From Bacteriovoracaceae bacterium (lineage in GTDB: Bacteria > Bdellovibrionota > Bacteriovoracia > Bacteriovoracales > Bacteriovoracaceae), in the NCBI GenBank assembly GCA_023146355.1, contig JAGLCH010000366.1, positions 1 through 10,191 of the forward strand: 10,191 nt of DNA, in the 5' to 3' direction. Both the position numbers and the translations under genes were made by a program. A model generated the notes under the pieces. That model was not told the origin of the DNA. It saw only the letters and a program-made list of their open reading frames with translations, and did no database searches. Positions 1 to 6,368 of the stretch are shown one piece after another (position 1 is the first letter of the stretch; each line of letters opens with the position of its first letter).

Positions 1-909
1 ATAGGCGAATTTGTCGAATGGCTTTATACACTCGACCTCCAAAAAGCCTACGGTCCAAAGATGGGGAAGGTTATTCTAAAAAAAGCTGTGATGACTGCAT
101 TTAAATGTGTTGCCCCAATTTTTCTCACCGCTGCTTGTGTGGGGGTTGCCTCATCAATCGTTCAGTTTGGGCTACTGTTTTCACCTGAGGTACTTCAGCT
201 TAAGTTCGATCGCGTAAACCCACTTGCTGGTGTTAAACGACTCTTCTCAATGAAGTCAGTTGTTGAAGCAATTAAGGGTGTATTTAAATTTTCAATTATT
301 ATTTCAATCGTCTACTTTTTTCTAAAAGATGATATTAGTAGTTATAGTGGGTTCCTTCATATGAATTTCTTTGAAGGATTTCTCTATCTTAAAGATATGG
401 TCGTTCAGATTTGTATGTCTATGGTGGCAGGACTCATTGTTGTTGCAATGGCAGACTTCGGTTATCAAAAGTTCGCTTACAAGAAAAAAATGATGATGAG
501 TAAATCTGAGATGAAGCAAGAGCACAAACAACAGGAAGGTAATCCTGAAGTCCGAGCTAAAATTCGAGCTATTCAGCGTGAGATGTCTTCAAAAAGAATG
601 ATGGCCGATATCCCAACTGCTGATGCTATTGTTACTAATCCAACTCATATTTCAATCGCTATAAAGTATGACCCTGAAACAATGATTTCCCCCGAAATTA
701 TTGGAAAAGGTTCTGACCACCTGGCACTAAGAATTAGAACAATTGCGAAAGAACATAATATTCCTCTGGTTGAGAATGTTCCTCTTGCTAGAACTCTCTA
801 CAAGACTGTTAAAGTTGGAGAAGGGGTTCCTCGAAATGCATATAAAGCAGTGGCGGAAGTCCTAGCATTTGTTTATCGTTTAAAGAAAAAAGAAAACGCA
901 TTACAATAG
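1..909 (+). CDS. flhB: FlhB, flagellar type III export switch protein (5' end cut off by window)
   Basis: Inner-membrane component of the flagellar export gate that switches export from rod/hook to filament substrates after self-cleavage. The frame is open from base 1 with no start, so the ATG at 61 is internal; 302 residues are visible and about 50 N-terminal residues (family length about 350) lie outside. Visible are hydrophobic segments (roughly codons 30-60, 90-110 and 135-155), the basic linker with the family pattern E-x-K-Q-E-x-K-x-x-E-G-N-P-E, and the cleavage motif NPTH at codons 213-216 (bases 637-648), followed by a typical cytoplasmic domain ending in ENVPLARTLY and a short tail. 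The catalytic Asn and Pro are intact, so autocleavage is expected. The gene ends 6 nt before flhA, in the conserved flhB-flhA order. Identity is secure. Confidence 0.96.
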   Translation: MGEFVEWLYTLDLQKAYGPKMGKVILKKAVMTAFKCVAPIFLTAACVGVASSIVQFGLLFSPEVLQLKFDRVNPLAGVKRLFSMKSVVEAIKGVFKFSIIISIVYFFLKDDISSYSGFLHMNFFEGFLYLKDMVVQICMSMVAGLIVVAMADFGYQKFAYKKKMMMSKSEMKQEHKQQEGNPEVRAKIRAIQREMSSKRMMADIPTADAIVTNPTHISIAIKYDPETMISPEIIGKGSDHLALRIRTIAKEHNIPLVENVPLARTLYKTVKVGEGVPRNAYKAVAEVLAFVYRLKKKENALQ

Positions 910-915
910 GTATAG

Positions 916-2988
916 ATGTTAGAAAAATTAAAGGTCTTTACAACAAACACTGACTTAACTTTTGCGATCGCAATATTGCTGATCCTCGGAGTTATGATGG
1001 TCCCTGTTCCAGCTGTAATGCTGGACCTCTTTCTTGCTGCCGTAATTGTGATCTCAATTGTTATTGTTCTTATGTCCGCATATGTAAAAAAACCACTTGA
1101 GTTCTCAACTTTTCCCACTGTTCTTTTGCTTATTACCATATTTAGACTGGGCCTAAATGTTGCTTCAACTAGAAGAATTCTTACTTATGGTGGAACTGAT
1201 GGAACAGCAGCTGCGGGACAACTAATTAGAGCATTTGGGGAATTCCTCACCGGCGGTAACTATGTTGTTGGTATTATCATTTTCCTCATTTTTGTAATTA
1301 TCAACTTTATGGTTGTTACTAAAGGTGCTGGACGTGTTGCTGAAGTAGCTGCTCGATTTACCTTAGATGCAATGCCAGGTAAGCAGATGGCCATTGATGC
1401 CGATCTTAATGCTGGTCTGATTGACGATACAACTGCGAAAAGTCGTCGAACTGAAATCGCGATGGAAGCTGATTTCTACGGTTCTATGGATGGTGCTAGT
1501 AAGTTCGTTCGTGGTGATGCGATAGCTGGTATTATGATTACTGCCATCAATATTTTGGGTGGGATCATTTTAGGTATTGCATACTATGATATGAGTGCAG
1601 CAGATGCCGCACAAACATTTACGATGCTTACTATTGGTGATGGACTCGTTGGCCAGATTCCTGCTCTTGTAATTTCATTTGCTGCGGGTATCGTGACCAC
1701 TAGAAATGCCTCTTCAGAAGAAGAACTTGGCTCCACTATGCGCCAGGAAATTAAGGTCCATCCTAAGGCCCTTTATATGGCAGCTGCTGTTGTCTTTATT
1801 ATTTCAGTTATACCTGGAATTCCTGGATACCCGTTTTGGGTCATTGGTGGCATTACTGCCTTTTTTGCTTATAGAATTGAGAAGGGTAATGAAAAAGAGG
1901 CGCAAAAGGCCACTGCGTCAGAAGTTGTGGAAGATAAGAAAACTACTTCTGAAAATCTCGAGGATCTACTTAACCTTGAGATGGTGGAACTTGAAGTTGG
2001 TTATGGATTAGTCCACCTTGTTGACTCTGATCAAAATGGAGATCTGCTTGAGCGTATTACCCACTTACGAAAGCAATTTGCGCTTGATTGGGGAATTATC
2101 ATACCTTCTGTTCGAATAAAGGATAATCTAGAACTTCCACCAGGTGGATATTCTATTCGAATAAAAGGTGTTGAAGTTGCCGGAGGGGAGTTGATGACTG
2201 ATCACTTCCTTGCAATGGATTCAGGTTCCGTTATTGAAAAGATAGAAGGTATTGAGACTATCGAACCAGTCTTTGGAATGCCATCGGTTTGGGTTTTAGA
2301 AGACCAAAAAGATGATGCTCAATACAATGGTTACTTAGTTGTAGATCTCTCTACTATTGTTGCAACTCATATTACTGAAGTTCTGAAGTCAAATCTATTT
2401 GAACTATTTGGTCGCCAAGAACTTGTTCGGGTGATGGAACCATTCAAGGAGACTAATCCTAAACTTGTGGGAGACCTGATACCAGATATTCTTCCTTTAG
2501 GAATTATTCTCAAAGTTATGCAGAATTTACTTAGAGAGGGAGTCCCTGTACGTGACTTGCGAACAATTTTTGAATCTCTTGCTGAATACGGAATGAGTGT
2601 TAAAGACCCCGATATGCTTACAGAGTTTGCTCGTCAGTCCCTGTATCGAACGATTACAGATGGTATTAAGGGGCCTGATGGTGATATTCCTCTCTTCACA
2701 TTGGATCGCGCAATCGAAGAAGAGATCGCTCAGAACTTAATTCAAACGGAGCAGGGGCAGCAACTTTCACTTGATCCAAAAATTACCCAGTCGATTTTGG
2801 CGAGCCTCAACGAGCGTATTGAAGAGGCCACAGATATGGGAGAAAAGATGATTGTTCTTTGTTCTCCTGTGATTAGAAATCACTTTAAACGTTTAACAGA
2901 AAAATTTATCCCCAATCTCGTTGTCATTAGTCATAACGAATTAAGTCCAGATGTGAATATTAGATCACTGGGCACAGTAAGGTTATAA
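916..2988 (+). CDS. flhA: FlhA, flagellar export gate protein (FHIPEP family)
   Basis: Major membrane component of the flagellar type III export apparatus; its transmembrane part works with the proton gradient and its cytoplasmic ring docks export chaperones and substrates. At 690 residues it is full length. The N-terminal half holds about eight hydrophobic segments up to residue 320. It contains the FRLGLNVAST block (76-85) and the FHIPEP family signature from R140 to D161 (key stretch EVAARFTLDAMPGKQM), and an RGDAIAG block whose D201 matches the conserved, functionally important Asp of the family. After an acidic, Lys-rich linker (about 322-350) comes the cytoplasmic domain, including GGYSIRIKG near residue 415. 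The start lies 6 nt after the flhB stop with only a weak AGGT upstream, so translation is probably coupled to flhB. Nothing appears truncated. Confidence 0.97.
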   Translation: MLEKLKVFTTNTDLTFAIAILLILGVMMVPVPAVMLDLFLAAVIVISIVIVLMSAYVKKPLEFSTFPTVLLLITIFRLGLNVASTRRILTYGGTDGTAAAGQLIRAFGEFLTGGNYVVGIIIFLIFVIINFMVVTKGAGRVAEVAARFTLDAMPGKQMAIDADLNAGLIDDTTAKSRRTEIAMEADFYGSMDGASKFVRGDAIAGIMITAINILGGIILGIAYYDMSAADAAQTFTMLTIGDGLVGQIPALVISFAAGIVTTRNASSEEELGSTMRQEIKVHPKALYMAAAVVFIISVIPGIPGYPFWVIGGITAFFAYRIEKGNEKEAQKATASEVVEDKKTTSENLEDLLNLEMVELEVGYGLVHLVDSDQNGDLLERITHLRKQFALDWGIIIPSVRIKDNLELPPGGYSIRIKGVEVAGGELMTDHFLAMDSGSVIEKIEGIETIEPVFGMPSVWVLEDQKDDAQYNGYLVVDLSTIVATHITEVLKSNLFELFGRQELVRVMEPFKETNPKLVGDLIPDILPLGIILKVMQNLLREGVPVRDLRTIFESLAEYGMSVKDPDMLTEFARQSLYRTITDGIKGPDGDIPLFTLDRAIEEEIAQNLIQTEQGQQLSLDPKITQSILASLNERIEEATDMGEKMIVLCSPVIRNHFKRLTEKFIPNLVVISHNELSPDVNIRSLGTVRL

Positions 2989-3001
2989 GAGGTAACTATA
3001 G

Positions 3002-4459
3002 ATGTACGTTAGGAAATTTGAAGCGGACACCTTAGAAGAAGCGTTAAAGGCCATCAAAAAAGAGATGGGTCCTGATGCGATCATTTTAAAGACTGTTAAT
3101 AACAAAGGAATTAAAGGAGCTTTCAAGAAAAAGAAAATTGAAATCACTGCGGCAATTTCTGAAACCAATTATGTGAAAAAAGCTCGGGTCGATGCAGTAT
3201 TGAATACCGATCAAAAAGAAGAATTCTATTCGGATAATGCAGGAAGTATTAAGAAAACAATTGAAGGTCACTCCAAGAACGTAACCAACAACGGTCCTCT
3301 TAATGTTTCTGATCAGTATTCAAAACTAGGATTAAATAGACCTGTTCAAACAACTCAAACGAAAGATATCTCACGGGGACTAGATGCCTTCTTAGGTGAT
3401 ACTGCCGAAAAACCCAGTGATATAGCTCAAAAATCATCACCAGTTATTAGCTCAGAAGTAGAGCTTGATGATGATTTAGAGTCTGAGCTTGCTAAGTACA
3501 GTTCTGACTCATATGGCGCTTTAGGAGGCCTAGACACATTTATCGATGAACCTGCTCGCCAAGAAAGTTCAGATTTTGAAGCAATCACTACAGAGATGAG
3601 TGGAGAAGCAGTAACTAAGATTGAAGAACTTGAAAAACAGATCTTCGAGCTTAAGAAATCTGTAGACTCTTTTGAAAGGAAGGAGCCTACAGGTGTTTAT
3701 CAGCTTCGAACAACCCTCCGAAGTTTAGATATTTCCGAAAAATATTTACAGTTTCTGATTCGTAAAACCGCATTTGATTTATCAGATGAAGAACGTCAGA
3801 ATTCTGATATCGTTTTTGAGTACGCACTTCGTGAAATGATTGAGATGATCAAGACTGACCTTCCTCTATTTTCAAAAGTTGATGAGGAAGAAACTCCTGT
3901 GATCACGACACTTGTTTCTGAGATCTCATCTGGTCAAACGAGTATGTTACTTAAGCTTGGTGCCCTAAAAGATGATGCCGTTTTAATTCAAAAATCGGAT
4001 AAAAATCAAGGAGAAAATGTTGATTTCTTTGAGAAAATCTTTGGTCTCAAAGTAGTACAAGTCGATACTTCAGCTGAAGTGGTTGCAGAGTGTCGCAAAG
4101 CCCATCAGCAGGGGAAGTCGACCATCATTGACTATAGGACCAAAAAAGAAGAAATCGACGAAACAAAAAAGTTTATTGAGGGTCTATCTCGATCATTTTC
4201 TAATGTGGAAGTATTGGTCTCCCTTTCAGCAATTCACTCAGAGTTGTATAATAAGAAAGTGGTGTCTCTTTATAAGGGGCTGGCCGACGGAGTAGTTGTA
4301 TCACACTTAGATTTATGTCTAAACTTTGGTGCACTATTTAACTTGGCCGAATCCTTCCAGGACACTCCATTTAAGTTTTTTGGTACAGGGAAAATTGTGC
4401 CAGATGATTTAGAGGCAGCTACCGCTGAAAGGATTTTAGCAGGTATATTTCACCTCTAA
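3002..4459 (+). CDS. flhF: FlhF-like flagellar placement protein with degenerate GTPase motifs
   Basis: FlhF is an SRP-type GTPase that marks the site of polar flagellum assembly. Recognition rests on the N-terminal B domain (residues 1-55, with LEEALKAIKKEMGPDAIIL), the C-terminal family ending (GTGKIVPDDLEAAT, 461-474) and position between flhA and flhG. Between them lie an acidic, Ser-rich linker (about 60-200), a short coiled coil (203-226) and an N-G-like domain (230-485). Every nucleotide motif is altered. The P-loop GxTGxGKT is S306-E-I-S-S-G-Q312-T, with Lys replaced by Gln. The G2 DTYR block is absent near 332-343. G3 DTAGR is D377-Y-R-T-K, and G4 TKLD is S434-H-L-D. The reading frame is intact, so this looks like a retained pseudo-GTPase rather than a decayed gene. 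AAGAGG at 2987-2992 is the ribosome site, 9 nt before ATG. The family assignment is firm; loss of GTPase activity is inference. Confidence 0.88.
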   Translation: MYVRKFEADTLEEALKAIKKEMGPDAIILKTVNNKGIKGAFKKKKIEITAAISETNYVKKARVDAVLNTDQKEEFYSDNAGSIKKTIEGHSKNVTNNGPLNVSDQYSKLGLNRPVQTTQTKDISRGLDAFLGDTAEKPSDIAQKSSPVISSEVELDDDLESELAKYSSDSYGALGGLDTFIDEPARQESSDFEAITTEMSGEAVTKIEELEKQIFELKKSVDSFERKEPTGVYQLRTTLRSLDISEKYLQFLIRKTAFDLSDEERQNSDIVFEYALREMIEMIKTDLPLFSKVDEEETPVITTLVSEISSGQTSMLLKLGALKDDAVLIQKSDKNQGENVDFFEKIFGLKVVQVDTSAEVVAECRKAHQQGKSTIIDYRTKKEEIDETKKFIEGLSRSFSNVEVLVSLSAIHSELYNKKVVSLYKGLADGVVVSHLDLCLNFGALFNLAESFQDTPFKFFGTGKIVPDDLEAATAERILAGIFHL

Positions 4460-4465
4460 GTTATT

Positions 4466-4493
4466 TTGAAATGATTATTTTGCATCCTAGGAT
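4466..4493 (+). promoter_or_regulatory. Possible sigma-70-like promoter before flhG
   Basis: TTGAAA (4466-4471, 5 of 6 matches to TTGACA) is followed after 16 nt by TAGGAT (4488-4493, 4 of 6 to TATAAT). It sits in the only sizeable gap of the flagellar operon and could give separate transcription of flhG-fliA. The match is weak and AT-rich gaps produce such hits by chance. Confidence 0.22.
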
Positions 4494-4501
4494 GGGATGC
4501 A
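4481..4501 (+). promoter_or_regulatory. Hairpin in the flhF-flhG gap
   Basis: TGCATCC (4481-4487) pairs perfectly with GGATGCA (4495-4501) around a 7-nt loop, giving a 7-bp stem that ends 6 nt before the AGGAG ribosome site of flhG (4508-4512). No T-run follows on either strand, so it is not a standard intrinsic terminator. It could serve as an RNA processing or stability element that sets FlhG levels relative to FlhF; that role is inference. Confidence 0.35.
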
Positions 4502-4517
4502 GTAAATAGGAGACAGG

Positions 4518-5393
4518 ATGTCAGCATCGAGTGCCAGCGCATGGTTACTTTCTCAAAATCAAACTTCCCCTCGACAGAGAGAGAACGCCAAAACTATCGC
4601 CGTTACCAGTGGAAAAGGCGGAGTTGGGAAGACGTCAGTATCAATCAAACTGAGCAAGCTTCTAGCAAAATCAGGTAAGCGCGTTCTGCTTATCGACTGC
4701 GATTATAATCTTTCTAATACTCATCTCAAATTAAATCTTCCAGTGGCGAGCAACTTCTATGCTTTAATTTCTGCTGAAAAACCTTTTGATGAGTGCATCC
4801 ATAAAGATGGTAACTTTCATCTTCTTTCAGGTTGTAATGGTAATATTGAGCTCTTTGAAAGAGGGTTAGAATTAGATCGTCTCATTATCGATATTATATC
4901 TGAACACCAGCATCAATATGATTATATCCTTTTAGATAGTCCCGCGGGTATTGGTAAGGATAATCTTACTCTTAACGCTTATTGCGACGAGCGATTTGTA
5001 GTAATTACACCAGATAAATCTTCAATTACAGATTCATATTCATTGATGAAAATCCTGTCTACAAAGTATGGCATAAATGAAAACCATCTTCTGATCAATA
5101 AAGTTTCTTCTGATGTTCAGTATCATCGCATGATTAAAATAATGGGTGAAACGGTTGAGAAATATTTGAATGGAAGACTTCACGTCCTTGGATCCATCAG
5201 AAAGGTAGACAAAGCGGTAGACCTATTTGATGGGATTTTACTAGAGGATGAAAATTCTGCCCTTCATGAAAATTTCGTAAAGATCATCAATAAGATGACC
5301 GAAGAAACGGGTGTTAAGCAGGATAGTATCTCACCATTTACATGGGGTAGAGGACAAGAAGTTCAACCAATGACCTGCCAAGGAGTACTCTAA
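4518..5393 (+). CDS. flhG: FlhG (YlxH/FleN-type MinD-like ATPase), flagellar number regulator
   Basis: FlhG is a membrane-associating ParA/MinD-family ATPase that limits flagellar number and works with FlhF. The deviant Walker A motif SGKGGVGKT is at residues 31-39, with signature Lys33 and P-loop Lys38. D60-C-D62 with the following L-x-N matches the family DADxxxAN block, and LLDSPAG at 138-144 is the Walker B/switch II region, so ATP binding and hydrolysis look intact. At 291 residues its length is normal. The N-terminus (1-25) lacks the DQAxxLR motif that stimulates FlhF GTPase in other FlhG proteins; A6-S-A-W-L-L-S12 sits where it would be, without the Asp, Gln or Arg. A roughly 25-residue tail after 265 has no motif I recognise. 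The start is fixed by AGGAG 5 nt upstream. The stop overlaps the fliA start by 1 nt (TAATG). Confidence 0.93.
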   Translation: MSASSASAWLLSQNQTSPRQRENAKTIAVTSGKGGVGKTSVSIKLSKLLAKSGKRVLLIDCDYNLSNTHLKLNLPVASNFYALISAEKPFDECIHKDGNFHLLSGCNGNIELFERGLELDRLIIDIISEHQHQYDYILLDSPAGIGKDNLTLNAYCDERFVVITPDKSSITDSYSLMKILSTKYGINENHLLINKVSSDVQYHRMIKIMGETVEKYLNGRLHVLGSIRKVDKAVDLFDGILLEDENSALHENFVKIINKMTEETGVKQDSISPFTWGRGQEVQPMTCQGVL

Positions 5394-6181
5394 TGTCGTC
5401 ATTGTCAAAAAAATTGAAGAATCTCAAGGATTACCGCTCTACAGTAGACCCGAAGGTAAAAGATGAGATTATTATTGAATATGCACCTCTAATTAAATAT
5501 ATCGCACAAAAAATTGCGTCACGACTTCCTTCTAATATTGAAGTTGATGATCTTATTTCATGTGGTGTTATTGGTCTGATGGATGCTATCGAAAAGTTTG
5601 ATCCAACTAGAGATAATAAATTTAAAACATATGCTGAATTTAGAATTCGAGGAGCAATCCTTGATGAGCTTAGAGCACAAGACTGGGTTCCACGCTCAAT
5701 TCGAGAAAAAGCAAAAATGGTTGATCGCACCTACTCAAAGCTTGAATCTTCACTTGGAAGACCAGCGACTGATGAAGAAATGTGTGCTGAGCTTGATGTA
5801 TCCCATGAAGAGTTTCACGACCTCCTTAATAAGGCCAAGTCGATCTCTTTGCTTAATATTGATGATTCGGCCTCATTTAACCGCGGCGACAAGAGATTGA
5901 TGGCCGGTATGATGGATAGTGATAGAACAGCAAATCCATACAATGCTGTTAGCTATAAAGACCTTCGAGATAAAATTAAAGAGGGAATCATGACACTTCC
6001 TGAGAAGCAGCGGCTAGTGCTGTCTCTTTATTATTACGAAGATCTTAATCTGAAGGAAATTGGTCGAGTATTAGATGTAACAGAATCTAGAGTCTCTCAG
6101 TTACACACTCAGGCAATCATGAAATTGCGTGGAAAACTTCGCAGCATCTATGACGCCCCAGAAGAGCTGTTGGCAGGCTAA
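5393..6181 (+). CDS. fliA: FliA, RNA polymerase sigma-28 factor for flagellar genes
   Basis: Alternative sigma factor that directs RNA polymerase to late flagellar and chemotaxis promoters. At 262 residues it is full length. Region 2 (about 26-97) contains DLISCGVIGLMDAIEKFDP and FKTYAEFRIRGAILDELR, which are diagnostic of the FliA/WhiG group. Region 3 spans about 98-150 (DWVPRSIREKAK), and region 4 about 196-250 (LPEKQRLVLSLYYYEDLNLK, then the helix-turn-helix around 219-240 with VTESRVSQLHTQA). A strong AAGGAG at 5380-5385, inside the end of flhG, lies 7 nt before the ATG, and the ATG overlaps the flhG stop, so the two are probably translationally coupled. Two stop codons follow in tandem (TAATAA, 6179-6184). 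No anti-sigma factor FlgM is encoded in this window. Confidence 0.97.
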   Translation: MSSLSKKLKNLKDYRSTVDPKVKDEIIIEYAPLIKYIAQKIASRLPSNIEVDDLISCGVIGLMDAIEKFDPTRDNKFKTYAEFRIRGAILDELRAQDWVPRSIREKAKMVDRTYSKLESSLGRPATDEEMCAELDVSHEEFHDLLNKAKSISLLNIDDSASFNRGDKRLMAGMMDSDRTANPYNAVSYKDLRDKIKEGIMTLPEKQRLVLSLYYYEDLNLKEIGRVLDVTESRVSQLHTQAIMKLRGKLRSIYDAPEELLAG

Positions 6182-6213
6182 TAAGCTAAAAAATAAACCT
6201 TTGAATTTCGTGC

Positions 6214-6246
6214 GGTTTCCCCCATACTTGTGGTAGGAAATCTTTT
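6214..6246 (+). terminator. Possible intrinsic terminator after fliA
   Basis: GGTTTCC (6214-6220) pairs with GGAAATC (6236-6242), 7 bp with one G-U. An inner CCA/TGG stem closes a TACTTG loop, and TTTT (6243-6246) follows directly. It lies about 30 nt after the fliA stop, where the flagellar operon would end. The U-run is short, so the terminator would be weak or leaky. Confidence 0.35.
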
Positions 6247-6266
6247 CCCATCACATGGAAGTGGTA

Positions 6267-6293
6267 CAAAGTATCGGGAATAAACACGGATGT
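6267..6293 (+). promoter_or_regulatory. Candidate sigma-28 (FliA) promoter
   Basis: CAAAGTAT (6267-6274) matches the sigma-28 -35 consensus TAAAGTTT at 6 of 8 positions. After exactly 11 nt, ACGGATGT (6286-6293) matches the -10 consensus GCCGATAA at 4 of 8. Transcription would start near 6300, leaving a leader of about 70 nt before the 792-residue gene. The -35 half and the spacing are good; the -10 half is poor, lacking the full CGATA core. The consensus used is the enterobacterial one, and the local form may differ. Confidence 0.3.
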
Positions 6294-6323
6294 TGCTCTT
6301 GGAAAATCCCCCCTGTTTAGCCC
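6276..6323 (+). repeat. Interrupted inverted repeat in the fliA downstream gap
   Basis: GGG (6276-6278), TAAACA (6281-6286) and GG (6288-6289) pair in order with CC (6311-6312), TGTTTA (6314-6319) and CCC (6321-6323). This gives 11 pairs separated by small internal loops. No T-run follows, so it is not a standard terminator. It overlaps the candidate sigma-28 promoter, so it could be a protein-binding dyad or a folded part of a read-through transcript. I match it to no known riboswitch class. Confidence 0.3.
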
Positions 6324-6368
6324 ACGCTTTAGGACTGTTTTCACCTACTAAGGTAGAGCGGAGTAAGC

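Noticed and set aside
61..63. ATG at 61 as the flhB start
   Set aside because: The same frame is open back to base 1 and encodes FlhB-like sequence, and about 50 family residues are missing upstream, so the true start is outside the window.
3002..4459. flhF as a decaying pseudogene
   Set aside because: The 485-codon frame is uninterrupted with a good ribosome site, and the N- and C-terminal family blocks are conserved, which fits a maintained non-catalytic protein better than decay.
4481..4501. Hairpin between flhF and flhG as an intrinsic terminator
   Set aside because: The stem is good but no T-run follows it on either strand.
5431..5730. Open frames of 60-105 codons in other frames of the flagellar and downstream genes, such as the 99-codon minus-strand one inside fliA
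   Set aside because: All lie inside strongly supported genes, lack ribosome sites and encode no recognisable protein; they are shadows of the real frames.
6182..6368. Cyclic di-GMP (GEMM) riboswitch in the gap before the 792-residue gene
   Set aside because: Such riboswitches are plausible in this type of bacterium, but the conserved GACGCAAAGCC-like core is not present.
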